DNA of 64,000 nt from Enterovibrio gelatinilyticus (GTDB lineage: Bacteria > Pseudomonadota > Gammaproteobacteria > Enterobacterales > Vibrionaceae). The DNA lies in the NCBI RefSeq assembly GCF_028683095.1, contig NZ_JAJUBC010000026.1, positions 1 through 64,000 of the forward strand, read 5' to 3'. How positions within the stretch are numbered: the first letter of the stretch is position 1; each line of letters starts with the position of its first letter. The notes under the pieces are model-generated. The model was given only the letters and a program-made list of their open reading frames with translations, searched no databases and was not told where the DNA came from. Positions 1 to 8,520 of this stretch are shown here, piece by piece. The position numbers were made by a program, and so were the translations under genes.

Positions 1-39
1 TTTTCGTCTTTTTAAGAAAAGATGAAGGCAAAAAGTTAA

Positions 40-71
40 AAAAGCCCTGACCTTACGGTCAGGGCTTTTTT
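40..71 (+). terminator. Rho-independent terminator (bidirectional)
   Basis: A 9-bp GC-rich stem (44-52 with 57-65) has a TTAC loop and is followed by six T. A-runs on the left flank would let it work on the other strand too. It probably ends the gene lying to the left of the window. Confidence 0.85.
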
Positions 72-165
72 GCGTTTGCACGTATTAACAAAAACTTATG
101 AAATCGTACGGCTTATATTCAGATTTACGCGATATACTGCATGTCTGATTAGTGAGGAGGTATGC

Positions 166-528
166 ATGAGATTGATTTTAGTCAGTGTGTTCATAGTCTT
201 TAGTTTGGCGGGCTGCGCTAGCAAGCATGTAGCTTCACTTTCAGCTGAACAAAATTGGTCGGGTTTGGCAAATTACGATGTTGAAGCAGGCCGTAAAGCG
301 AGATCGAGCGAAGATCTGACGTCTTTGGGGGCTATTGATGCAGATCAGCAAAGACTCTATCTCTCAGTATACGAAGCGTATGCTCATGAATACTGTAAAC
401 CAGAAAATGGTTATCACATGGGTATTATTGGTAAGCCGAGAAATAGTGTATGCATCGATGACTCACCTAAAGGCTGGCTTTATGAAGACAACTGGAAAGC
501 TGGATTAGAAGCAGGTAGGTTCTTCTAA
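166..528 (+). CDS. DUF2799-like lipoprotein
   Basis: Predicted 120-aa lipoprotein of unknown function. The start at 166 was chosen because a strong ribosome-binding site (GAGGAGG, 154-160) sits just upstream and the reading then opens with a lipoprotein signal: MRLIL, a hydrophobic core and the lipobox LAGC, with Cys at about residue 17. The rest is a small soluble domain with W-G, Y-A-H-E-YC and G-x-x-G spacing and a C-terminal repeat-like stretch (W-K-A-G-L-E-A-G). This resembles DUF2799 lipoproteins of Vibrionaceae and other gammaproteobacteria. The family assignment rests on pattern recognition only. The gene stands alone between two terminators, so it is probably monocistronic. Expected location is the inner or outer membrane facing the periplasm. 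Confidence 0.75.
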   Translation: MRLILVSVFIVFSLAGCASKHVASLSAEQNWSGLANYDVEAGRKARSSEDLTSLGAIDADQQRLYLSVYEAYAHEYCKPENGYHMGIIGKPRNSVCIDDSPKGWLYEDNWKAGLEAGRFF

Positions 529-550
529 TTTCCATATTTGAAGCAGAAAA

Positions 551-575
551 AAGACCAGCTATGCTGGTCTTATTA
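551..575 (+). terminator. Terminator hairpin between the lipoprotein gene and dapD
   Basis: An 8-bp stem (552-559 with 563-570) has a TAT loop. The 3' side continues TATTATATT and the 5' flank is A-rich. It lies between two convergent genes and could serve both. Confidence 0.65.
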
Positions 576-599
576 TATTCACCGTTTACCAGTGCGAGC

Positions 600-1631
600 T
601 TAGTTATTCGCGTGAAGCTCGGCGTTTAGTTCTACCGCAGATTTGTTGGTTAGACACTCAATCTTACCGGTCACTGAGTTGCGACGGAACAGAAGGTCCG
701 GTTTGCCCGCAAGGTCGCGTGCTTTCACGGTTTCAACTTCAGTGCCGCTTGAGTCAAGCATGGTCACTTTAGTTCCTGCAGTAACATACAAACCTGATTC
801 AATAGTACAACGATCACCTAGTGGGAAACCTAGGCCTGCGTTTGCACCCAATAGGCTGTTTTCACCAATTGAGATAACTAGTTGACCACCGCCGCTGAGT
901 GTACCCATGATGGATGCGCCGCCACCGATATCGCTGCCATTGCCGACCATAACACCTGCAGAAATGCGACCTTCAACCATGCTCACACCTTCGGTGCCAG
1001 CATTGAAGTTAATGAAACCTTCATGCATCACCGTTGTGCCTTCGCCCACGTGCGCACCCAAGCGAACGCGAGAGGTATCGGCGATACGAACGCCTGCAGG
1101 GACAATGTAATCCACCATTTTAGGGAACTTGTCGACGCAATCGACCGTTAAGCTCTCACCTGCCAAACGAGCTTCGATTTGACGATCAGCAAGCTCAGGC
1201 AAGTCGATAGGACCTTTGTTGGTCCAAGCAATGTTATGCAGCAAACCAAAAATTCCATCTAGCACAATGGTGTGCGGCTTAGCGAGACGTTGAGAGATCA
1301 GCTGAAGCTTCAGGAAGCCTTCTGATACGCTGCTTGGCTTCTCATCTGAAGCTAGGATCACCAAAACCAAAGGTTGGCTTGATGACGCCGCTTTGTTTGC
1401 GAATGCAGCTGAAGCTTGTTGGTCAGCGACAGTAAATGCGGCTGCGATTGCTTCACAGTCACTTGCTTGTACATCGAAAGCGCCATTACCTTCTTTGTAA
1501 GAGACGATGTTCGCCAGCGCGGCAACTAATGCGTCAGAAGGATTGAGGATTGGGGTTGGAAAAAACGATTCGATGATTTTGCCATCTTTATTTTTGGTCG
1601 CGGTGCCAAGCGCTAGAGCAAAACTTGCCAT
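600..1631 (-). CDS. dapD: 2,3,4,5-tetrahydropyridine-2,6-dicarboxylate N-succinyltransferase
   Basis: DapD transfers succinyl from succinyl-CoA to tetrahydrodipicolinate in the succinylase branch of lysine and diaminopimelate synthesis (cytoplasm). The product is 343 aa, the long form known from Pseudomonas and Vibrio rather than the 274-aa enteric form. Its N-terminal domain is followed, from about residue 195, by a left-handed beta-helix of imperfect hexapeptide repeats (G-x-x-x-M-V-G-N-G-S-D-I-G-G-G, then S-I-G-E-N-S-L-L-G-A-N-A-G). The sequence around 190-215 (V-R-L-G-A-H-V-G-E-G-T-T-V-M) is typical of DapD acyltransferases. The gene is monocistronic here, followed by yaeH far downstream rather than adjacent as in E. 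coli. Confidence 0.93.
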   Translation of the reverse strand: MASFALALGTATKNKDGKIIESFFPTPILNPSDALVAALANIVSYKEGNGAFDVQASDCEAIAAAFTVADQQASAAFANKAASSSQPLVLVILASDEKPSSVSEGFLKLQLISQRLAKPHTIVLDGIFGLLHNIAWTNKGPIDLPELADRQIEARLAGESLTVDCVDKFPKMVDYIVPAGVRIADTSRVRLGAHVGEGTTVMHEGFINFNAGTEGVSMVEGRISAGVMVGNGSDIGGGASIMGTLSGGGQLVISIGENSLLGANAGLGFPLGDRCTIESGLYVTAGTKVTMLDSSGTEVETVKARDLAGKPDLLFRRNSVTGKIECLTNKSAVELNAELHANN

Positions 1632-1823
1632 GATGAGAATATCTCCTTGTCTCTTTACTGATCGCTGCGAAGGAGCAGTGATCGGTCAATAATAATGATT
1701 GCTTGGGGACATATTAAAGTGAAGGGCGGCAAGATTGAAGGGCGAAGAATTAGAATCCGTCAGATAAATGCACTCAGGGTAGATTTCGCGACAAATAGAT
1801 CGAAATAAGTATCACGACAAAAT

Positions 1824-1855
1824 AAAAAACGCCCCGTTATTCGGAGCGTTTTTAA
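1824..1855 (-). terminator. yebG terminator
   Basis: Read on the minus strand, an imperfect stem (AACGC...GCGTT core with a CCG/CGG pair and one mismatch) around a four-base loop is followed by TTTTTTATTTT. It lies just after the yebG stop codon. Confidence 0.75.
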
Positions 1856-1858
1856 CAA

Positions 1859-2155
1859 CTATGCTGCTTCGGCGTCGTCTTCTTTTGATGCTTCTGCTTT
1901 CTTTTTCGCTGGCTTTGGTGCTGGTTTGCGTTTCGCACCGAGTGCGCAAAGTACATCTTCACGATTTTGCGCTAAGAACATAGAAAGCTCTTCGCGTTGC
2001 CCTTCATCGGCAACAACGTCGCTCTTACCTAACAGTTCGAACAGCTCATCAGCCATGTCGAGCATTTTGTCATACGCATCAGCTTCCGCCTTAGAGGTAA
2101 AAGTCATCTTCTCTTCTCCATTGCGCTCAACCACATATTTGACGATAACGGCCAC
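1859..2155 (-). CDS. yebG: YebG family SOS-regulated protein
   Basis: Small (98 aa) DNA-damage-inducible protein of unresolved biochemical role. The N-terminal 60 residues closely match E. coli YebG: MAV-VKYVV, then E-E-K-M-F-T-S-K-A-E-A-D-A-Y-D-K-M-L-D, then E-Q-R-E-L. The C-terminus differs, being a low-complexity Lys/Ala/Pro tail (KRKPAPKPAKKKAEASKE) that could contact nucleic acid; that is inference. The promoter region holds a perfect LexA box about 24 bp upstream of the start, which agrees with SOS control of yebG in enterics. It is divergent from a Tag-like DNA glycosylase gene that may share the operator. Confidence 0.92.
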   Translation of the reverse strand: MAVIVKYVVERNGEEKMTFTSKAEADAYDKMLDMADELFELLGKSDVVADEGQREELSMFLAQNREDVLCALGAKRKPAPKPAKKKAEASKEDDAEAA

Positions 2156-2177
2156 GGTTAACCCCTCATTAATTGTC

Positions 2178-2197
2178 TACTGTCTGTTTATACAGTA
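2178..2197. promoter_or_regulatory. LexA (SOS) box between yebG and the glycosylase gene
   Basis: TACTGT-N8-ACAGTA is a perfect 20-bp match to the gammaproteobacterial LexA operator. It lies 22 bp before the yebG start and about 40 bp before the divergent gene. A -10-like TAAATA at 2201-2206 on the plus strand means the operator would also overlap the rightward promoter. Confidence 0.93.
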
Positions 2198-2236
2198 GAG
2201 TAAATATACGTGTCTAGTGTAACCGTAATTAGTGTG

Positions 2237-2923
2237 ATGACATTGGAAAAATTCTCAGATATCTATTATCGCGCTGCTACCAGAAAAGGCAGCAATAGTG
2301 CTCTTGAACAGCGTTTGTCTCATCCTAAACCATTGGATGAATTGTCAGAGATCCCTGATGATCGCTGGTTAGCGACCTTTAGCCAAAAGATTTTCCAATC
2401 AGGGATGAATTGGCAAGTGGTGAGAAATAAATGGCCTAATTTTGAAGAGGTTTTCTGGGGATTTGATATCGAAAAAATGTGTTTGATCCCGCCAGAAATG
2501 TGGCAAAAGAAGGCGACAGATCCTGCCATTATCCGACATCTTGGAAAAGTGATGACGATTCCCCATAACGCACAGATGATCCAAGATGCTTGTCGCAAGC
2601 ACGGGAGTTTTTCGGCGTTTGTGGCCCAGTGGCCAAGCTCAGACATCATAGGCTTATGGGCTTACTTGAAAAAGCACGGAAGCCGTTTAGGCGGTAATAC
2701 GGGGCCTTACTCGTTGAGGTTGATGGGTAAGGACACATTTATCCTCTCAGGTGATGTAGAGGCGTATTTGCGTGCACATCAGATCATTGATGGTGGACGT
2801 GATACACGTAAATCTCTTCTAGCTGCTCAAGAAGCATTTAATCGTTGGCAGCAAGAAAGTGGGCGTCCGCTTTGTCAGATCAGTCAGATCATTGCATACA
2901 GCATGGGTGATAATAGCCACTAG
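2237..2923 (+). CDS. Divergent DNA-3-methyladenine glycosylase I (Tag)-like protein
   Basis: About 228 aa, resembling the HhH glycosylase Tag, which excises 3-methyladenine from alkylated DNA. Shared pattern: an F-x-Q-x-G-M-N-W-x-V-V-R-N-K-W block (Tag: Q-Q-A-G-L-S-W), F-x-x-F-D-I-E-K-M, and P-A-I-I-R-H-L-G-K-V (Tag: I-I-R-H-R-G-K-I). The Cys/His pair that forms the N-terminal half of the zinc site in E. coli Tag is absent, so it is a diverged subfamily. The 2237 ATG was chosen because the GTG nine codons upstream (2210) would lie almost at the expected transcript start; the ribosome-binding site is weak either way. It shares a perfect LexA box with yebG, so SOS induction is likely. Confidence 0.75.
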   Translation: MTLEKFSDIYYRAATRKGSNSALEQRLSHPKPLDELSEIPDDRWLATFSQKIFQSGMNWQVVRNKWPNFEEVFWGFDIEKMCLIPPEMWQKKATDPAIIRHLGKVMTIPHNAQMIQDACRKHGSFSAFVAQWPSSDIIGLWAYLKKHGSRLGGNTGPYSLRLMGKDTFILSGDVEAYLRAHQIIDGGRDTRKSLLAAQEAFNRWQQESGRPLCQISQIIAYSMGDNSH

Positions 2924-2972
2924 CTTTCGGTGTTTGTTGTTCTCTGCAATGAGTTCACTTTCTCACGTTCGA

Positions 2973-3881
2973 TTAGTCTGATATCTGCCATTGCTCACTG
3001 AAAGAGATGAAGCGATTTAGCAATGGCGAAAGATGTTTGTCTTTGTGGCGAACCAACCAATATTGACGCCTTAAATCGAGTGGAACTTCGATCAACTTTA
3101 ATCGGTTATTTGCAACTGCGTGCCTTGCAGCAAGCTTGGAAAGATATGCGAGCCCGAGTCCTGCTGCGGCGCAATTGATGATGGCTTCGGTGGTTCGAAG
3201 TTCAAAAGCGATCGTCCAGTTCTCAAGTCTAGGTGCCATGCGTGAAAGAAAGTGTTCCCGTGTTCCTGATCCAATTTCACGCAACACCCAAGGGTGACTT
3301 TCTAAGTCAAACAGAGAGTATGCTTTTCTTTCTGATAAAGGATGATCAATAGCACAAGCGATACACATCTCGTCTGATAGCCAAGGTGTCATCACTAGGT
3401 CGTCACTGCCAAGCAAATGTTTATTCTCTCCTTGACCTTCAATCAAACCGATATCGAGTTCAAATGCCGTCAGTTTATCGATGACCGCTTGGCTATTGGA
3501 AATAACAAGCTCTTGGTCAATATGATTACTTTGGTTCCGAAAATCTCGCAGAAGGAAGGGGACTAACTGATTACCTATCGTATCACTCGCGCCAATGCGT
3601 AAGTGACCACTTAACTCTCCCGTTGTATCCAAGACTTTTAGAATTTCGTCGCTACGGGTGAGCAGTTCATCTGCCAACGGCAGTAAGCGCCTGCCGTGAT
3701 CATTAATCAATAGACGATTATTAATCCGTTCAAACAGGTTGTGTCCGATTTGCTTTTCAAGCTCGCTGATCGCCATGCTTACCGCGGGTTTAGACAGATA
3801 TAGCAACGCAGAAGCCGCAGTAATGGTTTTTTCCTGCGCAACAGCAACGAATACTTGTAATTGACGTAGAGATACAGACAT
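2973..3881 (-). CDS. LysR-family transcriptional regulator
   Basis: 302-aa LysR-type regulator. It has an N-terminal winged helix-turn-helix at about residues 4-62 (L-R-Q-L-Q-V-F-V-A-V-A-Q-E, then S-K-P-A-V-S-M-A-I-S-E-L-E) and a periplasmic-binding-protein-like effector domain from about 90. It is transcribed away from the TDT transporter gene that starts 108 bp further on, the usual arrangement of a LysR regulator and its target. The intergenic region contains a TATATTCAGATATATT-like near-palindrome around 3913-3928 that could be its site. The effector is unknown. The overall look is closest to YeiE/CysB-like LysR proteins, but I do not assign a symbol. Confidence 0.88.
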   Translation of the reverse strand: MSVSLRQLQVFVAVAQEKTITAASALLYLSKPAVSMAISELEKQIGHNLFERINNRLLINDHGRRLLPLADELLTRSDEILKVLDTTGELSGHLRIGASDTIGNQLVPFLLRDFRNQSNHIDQELVISNSQAVIDKLTAFELDIGLIEGQGENKHLLGSDDLVMTPWLSDEMCIACAIDHPLSERKAYSLFDLESHPWVLREIGSGTREHFLSRMAPRLENWTIAFELRTTEAIINCAAAGLGLAYLSKLAARHAVANNRLKLIEVPLDLRRQYWLVRHKDKHLSPLLNRFISFSEQWQISD

Positions 3882-3988
3882 AAGGTTAAGTATATCTGAA
3901 TGTAGGTTTCAATATATTCAGATATATTAAAATACAGTACCGTTCTATCATAAGTCATACACTTTTTTTCTAACGATGTGACAGAACG

Positions 3989-4945
3989 ATGCGTAGACGT
4001 TTAAATCTTCTTCCTACTCCTATGGCTGGTTTAGCTCTGGCAATAGCAAGCCTTGGCTGGAGTTGGGAAAATGCGGGTCATTTTGATGGAATGGCACAAA
4101 TTATTGGCGCCATTATTGGTGGCGTTATGCTGCTGCTTATTGCGTTCAAGTTTATGTCTAACCCTAAAAATCTTTGGGCTGATCTCCAACACCCTGTAGT
4201 GGGAAGCGTTGTTCCTACCTTTGCCATGGGCGTCATGATTGTTTCCAATGCCTTGGGGAAATGGTCTCCTGTAGCCGGAGATTCGCTCTGGTTGTTAGCG
4301 GTTGCCACTCATGTGATTTTTTTGTCTTCATTTGTCTATCACCGTGCTAAGAAATTCTCCTTGAGCCATATGGTTCCAAGCTGGTTTGTACCTCCTGTGG
4401 GTCTTGTTGTTGCCGATGTGGCGTTTTCCGGTAACCCCGCATTGCGACCAATCGCCGATGCCATTTTGTTGTTTGGATTATGTTCCTACGCGCTATTACT
4501 ACCGTTAATGATTTATCGCCTCATTTTTTGTGGTGAAGTCCCTGATGGGGCGAAGCCGACGATCGCGATCATGGCAGCACCTGCCAGCCTTTCATTGGCG
4601 GGCTACTTAACGGTTAGCCAATCTCCCTCTCCGTTGATTGTTGCTGTCTTGCTGGGTATTGCGCTGTTGATGACCGCAGTGATTTATCTCTCGTTTGTTT
4701 CGTTGATGCGATTACCATTCTCTCCGGGTTTTGCAGCATTTACCTTCCCTATGGTGATTGGTGCGACTGCGCTTTACAAGACGGCGACGTGGATGGACTC
4801 TATCGGTGTTGCTTCGCAATACGTCAATCAGATTTCAGTGATTGCGTTGGTTGAATTGGTTGTGGCTACGATTGTTGTTTTCTATGTATCACTGCACTAT
4901 CGACGATTTATTTCGCTGCAATGGAAGCAACCGGTCGCCGCATAA
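3989..4945 (+). CDS. TDT/SLAC1-type membrane transporter (TehA-like)
   Basis: 318-aa integral membrane protein with about ten hydrophobic segments and little soluble sequence. The N-terminal L-L-P-T-P-M-A-G-L-A-L motif and the repeated two-helix hairpins fit the TDT family (tellurite-resistance TehA, C4-dicarboxylate/malate channel, sulfite exporter and plant SLAC1 relatives). Those proteins move small anions across the inner membrane. The substrate cannot be read from the sequence. The divergent LysR gene is the likely regulator. A strong terminator follows directly, so the gene is a single-gene unit. Confidence 0.8.
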   Translation: MRRRLNLLPTPMAGLALAIASLGWSWENAGHFDGMAQIIGAIIGGVMLLLIAFKFMSNPKNLWADLQHPVVGSVVPTFAMGVMIVSNALGKWSPVAGDSLWLLAVATHVIFLSSFVYHRAKKFSLSHMVPSWFVPPVGLVVADVAFSGNPALRPIADAILLFGLCSYALLLPLMIYRLIFCGEVPDGAKPTIAIMAAPASLSLAGYLTVSQSPSPLIVAVLLGIALLMTAVIYLSFVSLMRLPFSPGFAAFTFPMVIGATALYKTATWMDSIGVASQYVNQISVIALVELVVATIVVFYVSLHYRRFISLQWKQPVAA

Positions 4946-4950
4946 CCTTA

Positions 4951-4976
4951 AAGCCTGCATCTCGCAGGCTTTTTTC
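4951..4976 (+). terminator. Terminator after the TDT transporter gene
   Basis: The stem AAGCCTGC/GCAGGCTT (4951-4958 with 4964-4971) has a five-base loop and a run of T directly after it. Confidence 0.85.
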
Positions 4977-5011
4977 TTACTCTGCGCCCATGTGCCATGC
5001 CCTAAAATTGC

Positions 5012-5060
5012 ACTCTTGAGAGCATTCCGCCACAATCTGTTCAATCATGTTCTCAAGAGT
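5012..5060 (+). promoter_or_regulatory. 14-bp stem-loop directly upstream of recC
   Basis: ACTCTTGAGAGCAT (5012-5025) pairs with ATGTTCTCAAGAGT (5047-5060) over 14 bp including one G-U, enclosing a 21-nt loop. The only Shine-Dalgarno-like string for the recC GTG start (AAGAG, 5055-5059) is inside the 3' arm. A role in recC translation, or as a protein-binding palindrome, is inference. Confidence 0.6.
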
Positions 5061-5068
5061 CTTGCCTC

Positions 5069-8000
5069 GTGTTCACTGTCTATCACTCTAACCAAGTAGA
5101 CTTACTGAAAAGTCTGCTGGTCGCTATCGTTCAGCAGAAGCCGCTCGAAAATCCGTTCCAAAAAGAAATCATTTTGGTGCAAAGCCCTGGCATGGCCCAA
5201 TGGCTAAAGCTAGAGATGGCTAAAGAGCAAGGTATTGTTGCTAACATCGAATTTCCGCTGCCTGCTACGTTTATTTGGCAGATGTTTACGCATCTATTGG
5301 AAGGGGTTCCTCAACGTAGCTTTTTCAATAAAGAAGCAATGACATGGAAGCTCATGAAAGTGTTGCCGTCCATGCTCGATACGCCTGATTTCGATGAACT
5401 TAAGCGTTATCTTGAGGATGATACCGACGAACAGAAGCTATACCAACTTGCGGGGAAAATTGCGGATATCTATGACCAATATTTGGTGTATCGCCCTGAG
5501 TGGATAAAAGCGTGGGAGAATGAACAACCCGTGCCTGAGCTTGCCGATGAGAAAAGTTGGCAGCCTCAACTTTGGCAGGCGCTTTACGATTACACACTAC
5601 AGCAGGGCCAGTCACCGTTCCACCGTGCAAATCTGTATGAAGAGTTCATCGATACATTGTCATCCCATGTGACTAAACCTGATGGATTGGCCGGTATTGA
5701 ACGCGTTTTTGTGTTTGGAATTTCGGCGTTGCCGCCGCGCTACTTGGATGCACTGAAAGCCCTGGGGCAGCACATCGATGTGCATTACATGTTTACCAAC
5801 CCCTGTCGTTATTACTGGGGAGACATTCGAGACAAGCGCTACTTAGCTAAACGTGATGCGGCAATGGAGAGTCGAGTTAGCCGGATCAATACAGGTGATG
5901 AGCCTGCGCAGTTTTCTTTGGCGTTTGGCGGTGGAGATGCTGCAGCGGAAGTGGGCAACAGTTTGTTGGCATCAATGGGCAAACTAGGACGAGACAATCT
6001 GCTGTTGATTTCTGAGCTTCAATGCCAAGAGGTCGATCAGGGCTTTGTTGATATTCAACGTGAAAGCTTGCTTCAGAATATTCAGGCAGACATTCTGGAT
6101 TTGATAGAGCAGGGTGATATTCAAGAAACCTCGACCAGTGAGAGTAAGCAGTCAATTTCGCCGGATGACCGTTCGCTCACCATTGAAGTCTGTCATAGCC
6201 CGATGCGAGAAGTCGAAGTCCTTCACGATCGACTGCTTGATATGTTGGAGTCTGAACCCTCGCTAACCCCTCGTGATATCGTGGTGATGGTGGCCGATAT
6301 CAATGCTTATAGCCCAGCGATTCAAGCAGTGTTTGGTAATGCGCCGGGTGAGCGCTACATTCCTTTCTCTATCTCTGACCGCAGTGCCGATCAGGAAAGC
6401 CCAATTCTTACCACATTTTTGCGATTGCTGAGTTTGCCTGATAGTCGGTGCAGCGCTGCAGACTTGTTGGAAATCCTTGAAGTACCTTCTGTCCTACGCC
6501 GTTTTGGTTTTGATAACCGTCAATTTGAAAAAGTGAAGTTTTGGGTAGAAGAAGCGGGCATTCGCTGGGGGCTTGATGACGATACTGCCACTCATTTTTC
6601 GCTTCCCCACCAGCATCAAAATACGTGGCAATTTGGTTTGAATCGGATGCTGCTTGGCTATGCCATGCCAAGTGATCGCGGCTTGTACAATGATGTGCTT
6701 GCCTATGATGAGGTACAGGGATTAGAAGCCGATGTCGCGGGTAAGTTGGGCGAATTCTTCCGTGTTCTTAATGGTGCACAAGCCGCGCTGAGTCAGGCTC
6801 AAATTGGGCAAGACTGGGTCGCTACATTGACCGCATTGTTTGATGATATGTTTGCACTGGACACCGACGAAGAGCTTGCAGGAAAGCTGATACGTGATCA
6901 GCTCGATAATTGGCTAACTCAACTCGATGATGCGAGTTTTTTTCAACCGCTTTCTTTGGCCATTGTTCGTGATTATTTGAAAGAAAAATTGGGCGGAGAG
7001 CGTGTTAGTCAGCGTTTTCTTGCCGGTCAGGTGAACTTCTGTACCTTGATGCCAATGCGTTCTATCCCATTTAATGTGGTTTGCCTTCTAGGCATGAATG
7101 ATGGCGATTACCCAAGGACGATTGCGCCTGTCGGGTTTGATTTAATGGCGGGGCGAACGCGACCTGGCGACCGATCTCGACGTGATGATGACCGCTACCT
7201 GTTCCTTGAAGCACTTCAGTCGGCGCAGCAGCGTTTATACATCAGCTATGTTGGACGTTCAGTGCAAGATAACTCCGTAAAAGTACCGTCGGTGTTGATC
7301 ACTGAACTACTTGATTACTGTCGACAGGGTTATTGTTTACAGAGTGACAATGCGTTGCCTGAACATGCGTCGGGCGAAAACCTCATTGAGCATTTGGTTC
7401 ATCACAACCCTTTGGTTCCGTTCAGTCGCCTCGCGTTTGAAGGGGACAGACAAAGCTATGCGTCAGAGTGGCTCCCCGCTGCAAAAGGTGAAGGTGAGCT
7501 TGCTGCCCCTTTCTTGGGGACCGAAGATTTGGTTGCTGAAAGTGGAGATGATGCCCGCATTGTTGAATTAGCTGAACTCCAGCGTTTTTGGCGTTTGCCC
7601 GTGCAGTACTTCTTCAATCGTCGATTGAAAGTCTTTTTCGAAGCGCCTGACGGTGCAATGGAAGATGCCGAGCCGTTTTCATTGGATAACCTCGAGCGTT
7701 ATAAATTGCGCGATGCTCTGCTGTCTCACATCATTGAATACGGCAACAGTGAGCAATCACTAACAGACTTCTATCAACATCAAAAAGCCAGCGGGACGCT
7801 TCCATTGAGTCACTTTGGTGAGCTGACGTTAGAAAGTGAACAAGCCAGCATCCTTGGGTTATACGACAGATTAAAACCGCATTTTTCAGAACGTCGTCAA
7901 CCACTCGAAATAAACCTGTCGATTCCAACTTCTCGCGGTACGGTATTATTACAAGGTTGGCTTGATGAACGTTATCGCGCTGGACGAGTGCTGTTTCGAA

Positions 8001-8464
8001 GCGGGAAAATCCGTGCGCGAGACAGACTGGCTGCGTGGATCGATCATCTTTGCCAATGTGCTGCGGGTGATAAAAGCGAAACGCATTTTATAGGGGTTGA
8101 TGAAGACGTCGTATTAACGTCCATTGATGCCAATGAAGCTTTGAGCTATTTGAGCTTTTACCTTGAACAGTATTACTTAGGCACTGAGCGGCCTCTTCCT
8201 TATTTGCCGAATACCGCACTTGCAGGACTATTGGCGAGTATGGATAAAGCTGGCAATTGGTCTGATGATGATGTGACGTGGGAAAAAGCCAAAATCAAAA
8301 TGCGTGCAGCGTTTGATAGTGGTTACATGACAACAGGTGAAGGCGAGAATACGTACGTGATGCGAGTGTGGCCACAAGCGGATGAGCAGTTGCTGAGCGA
8401 TGTTCTCTCATGGGGGCAACAAGTACTCCTTCCCGCTATAAGAGCCGAAAAAAAAGAAGACTGA
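5069..8464 (+). CDS. recC: Exodeoxyribonuclease V subunit gamma (RecC)
   Basis: RecC is the subunit of RecBCD that recognises Chi and threads the DNA strands during double-strand-break repair. The 1131 aa compares with 1122 in E. coli. The N-terminus (GTG start, F-T-V-Y-H-S-N-Q-V-D-L-L) and the strings I-L-V-Q-S-P-G-M-A-Q-W-L and A-N-I-E-F-P-L-P-A-T-F-I-W align residue by residue with E. coli RecC. The middle part carries G-x-N-D-G-D-Y-P-R, a family signature. The protein is helicase- and nuclease-like in fold but lacks active motifs, as usual for RecC. The matching recB and recD lie 1.9 kb downstream beyond an oppositely oriented chemoreceptor gene. A stem-loop immediately precedes the start. 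Confidence 0.95.
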   Translation: MFTVYHSNQVDLLKSLLVAIVQQKPLENPFQKEIILVQSPGMAQWLKLEMAKEQGIVANIEFPLPATFIWQMFTHLLEGVPQRSFFNKEAMTWKLMKVLPSMLDTPDFDELKRYLEDDTDEQKLYQLAGKIADIYDQYLVYRPEWIKAWENEQPVPELADEKSWQPQLWQALYDYTLQQGQSPFHRANLYEEFIDTLSSHVTKPDGLAGIERVFVFGISALPPRYLDALKALGQHIDVHYMFTNPCRYYWGDIRDKRYLAKRDAAMESRVSRINTGDEPAQFSLAFGGGDAAAEVGNSLLASMGKLGRDNLLLISELQCQEVDQGFVDIQRESLLQNIQADILDLIEQGDIQETSTSESKQSISPDDRSLTIEVCHSPMREVEVLHDRLLDMLESEPSLTPRDIVVMVADINAYSPAIQAVFGNAPGERYIPFSISDRSADQESPILTTFLRLLSLPDSRCSAADLLEILEVPSVLRRFGFDNRQFEKVKFWVEEAGIRWGLDDDTATHFSLPHQHQNTWQFGLNRMLLGYAMPSDRGLYNDVLAYDEVQGLEADVAGKLGEFFRVLNGAQAALSQAQIGQDWVATLTALFDDMFALDTDEELAGKLIRDQLDNWLTQLDDASFFQPLSLAIVRDYLKEKLGGERVSQRFLAGQVNFCTLMPMRSIPFNVVCLLGMNDGDYPRTIAPVGFDLMAGRTRPGDRSRRDDDRYLFLEALQSAQQRLYISYVGRSVQDNSVKVPSVLITELLDYCRQGYCLQSDNALPEHASGENLIEHLVHHNPLVPFSRLAFEGDRQSYASEWLPAAKGEGELAAPFLGTEDLVAESGDDARIVELAELQRFWRLPVQYFFNRRLKVFFEAPDGAMEDAEPFSLDNLERYKLRDALLSHIIEYGNSEQSLTDFYQHQKASGTLPLSHFGELTLESEQASILGLYDRLKPHFSERRQPLEINLSIPTSRGTVLLQGWLDERYRAGRVLFRSGKIRARDRLAAWIDHLCQCAAGDKSETHFIGVDEDVVLTSIDANEALSYLSFYLEQYYLGTERPLPYLPNTALAGLLASMDKAGNWSDDDVTWEKAKIKMRAAFDSGYMTTGEGENTYVMRVWPQADEQLLSDVLSWGQQVLLPAIRAEKKED

Positions 8465-8489
8465 TAATTTCTCATCAGTCTTCTCTTTT

Positions 8490-8520
8490 GCCTTGTGCGG
8501 TTAACTGCGCAAGGCTTTTT
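8490..8520 (+). terminator. recC terminator
   Basis: Nine-bp stem (8490-8498 with 8507-8515, one G-T) followed by five T. A second, upstream hairpin (GAAGACTGAT with ATCAGTCTTC, about 8456-8483) overlaps the recC stop codon. The distal hairpin overlaps the 3' end of the convergent chemoreceptor gene. Confidence 0.8.

Noticed and set aside
643..1151. Plus-strand ORFs inside dapD
   Set aside because: Antisense shadows of the dapD coding sequence, His/Cys-rich and without ribosome-binding sites.
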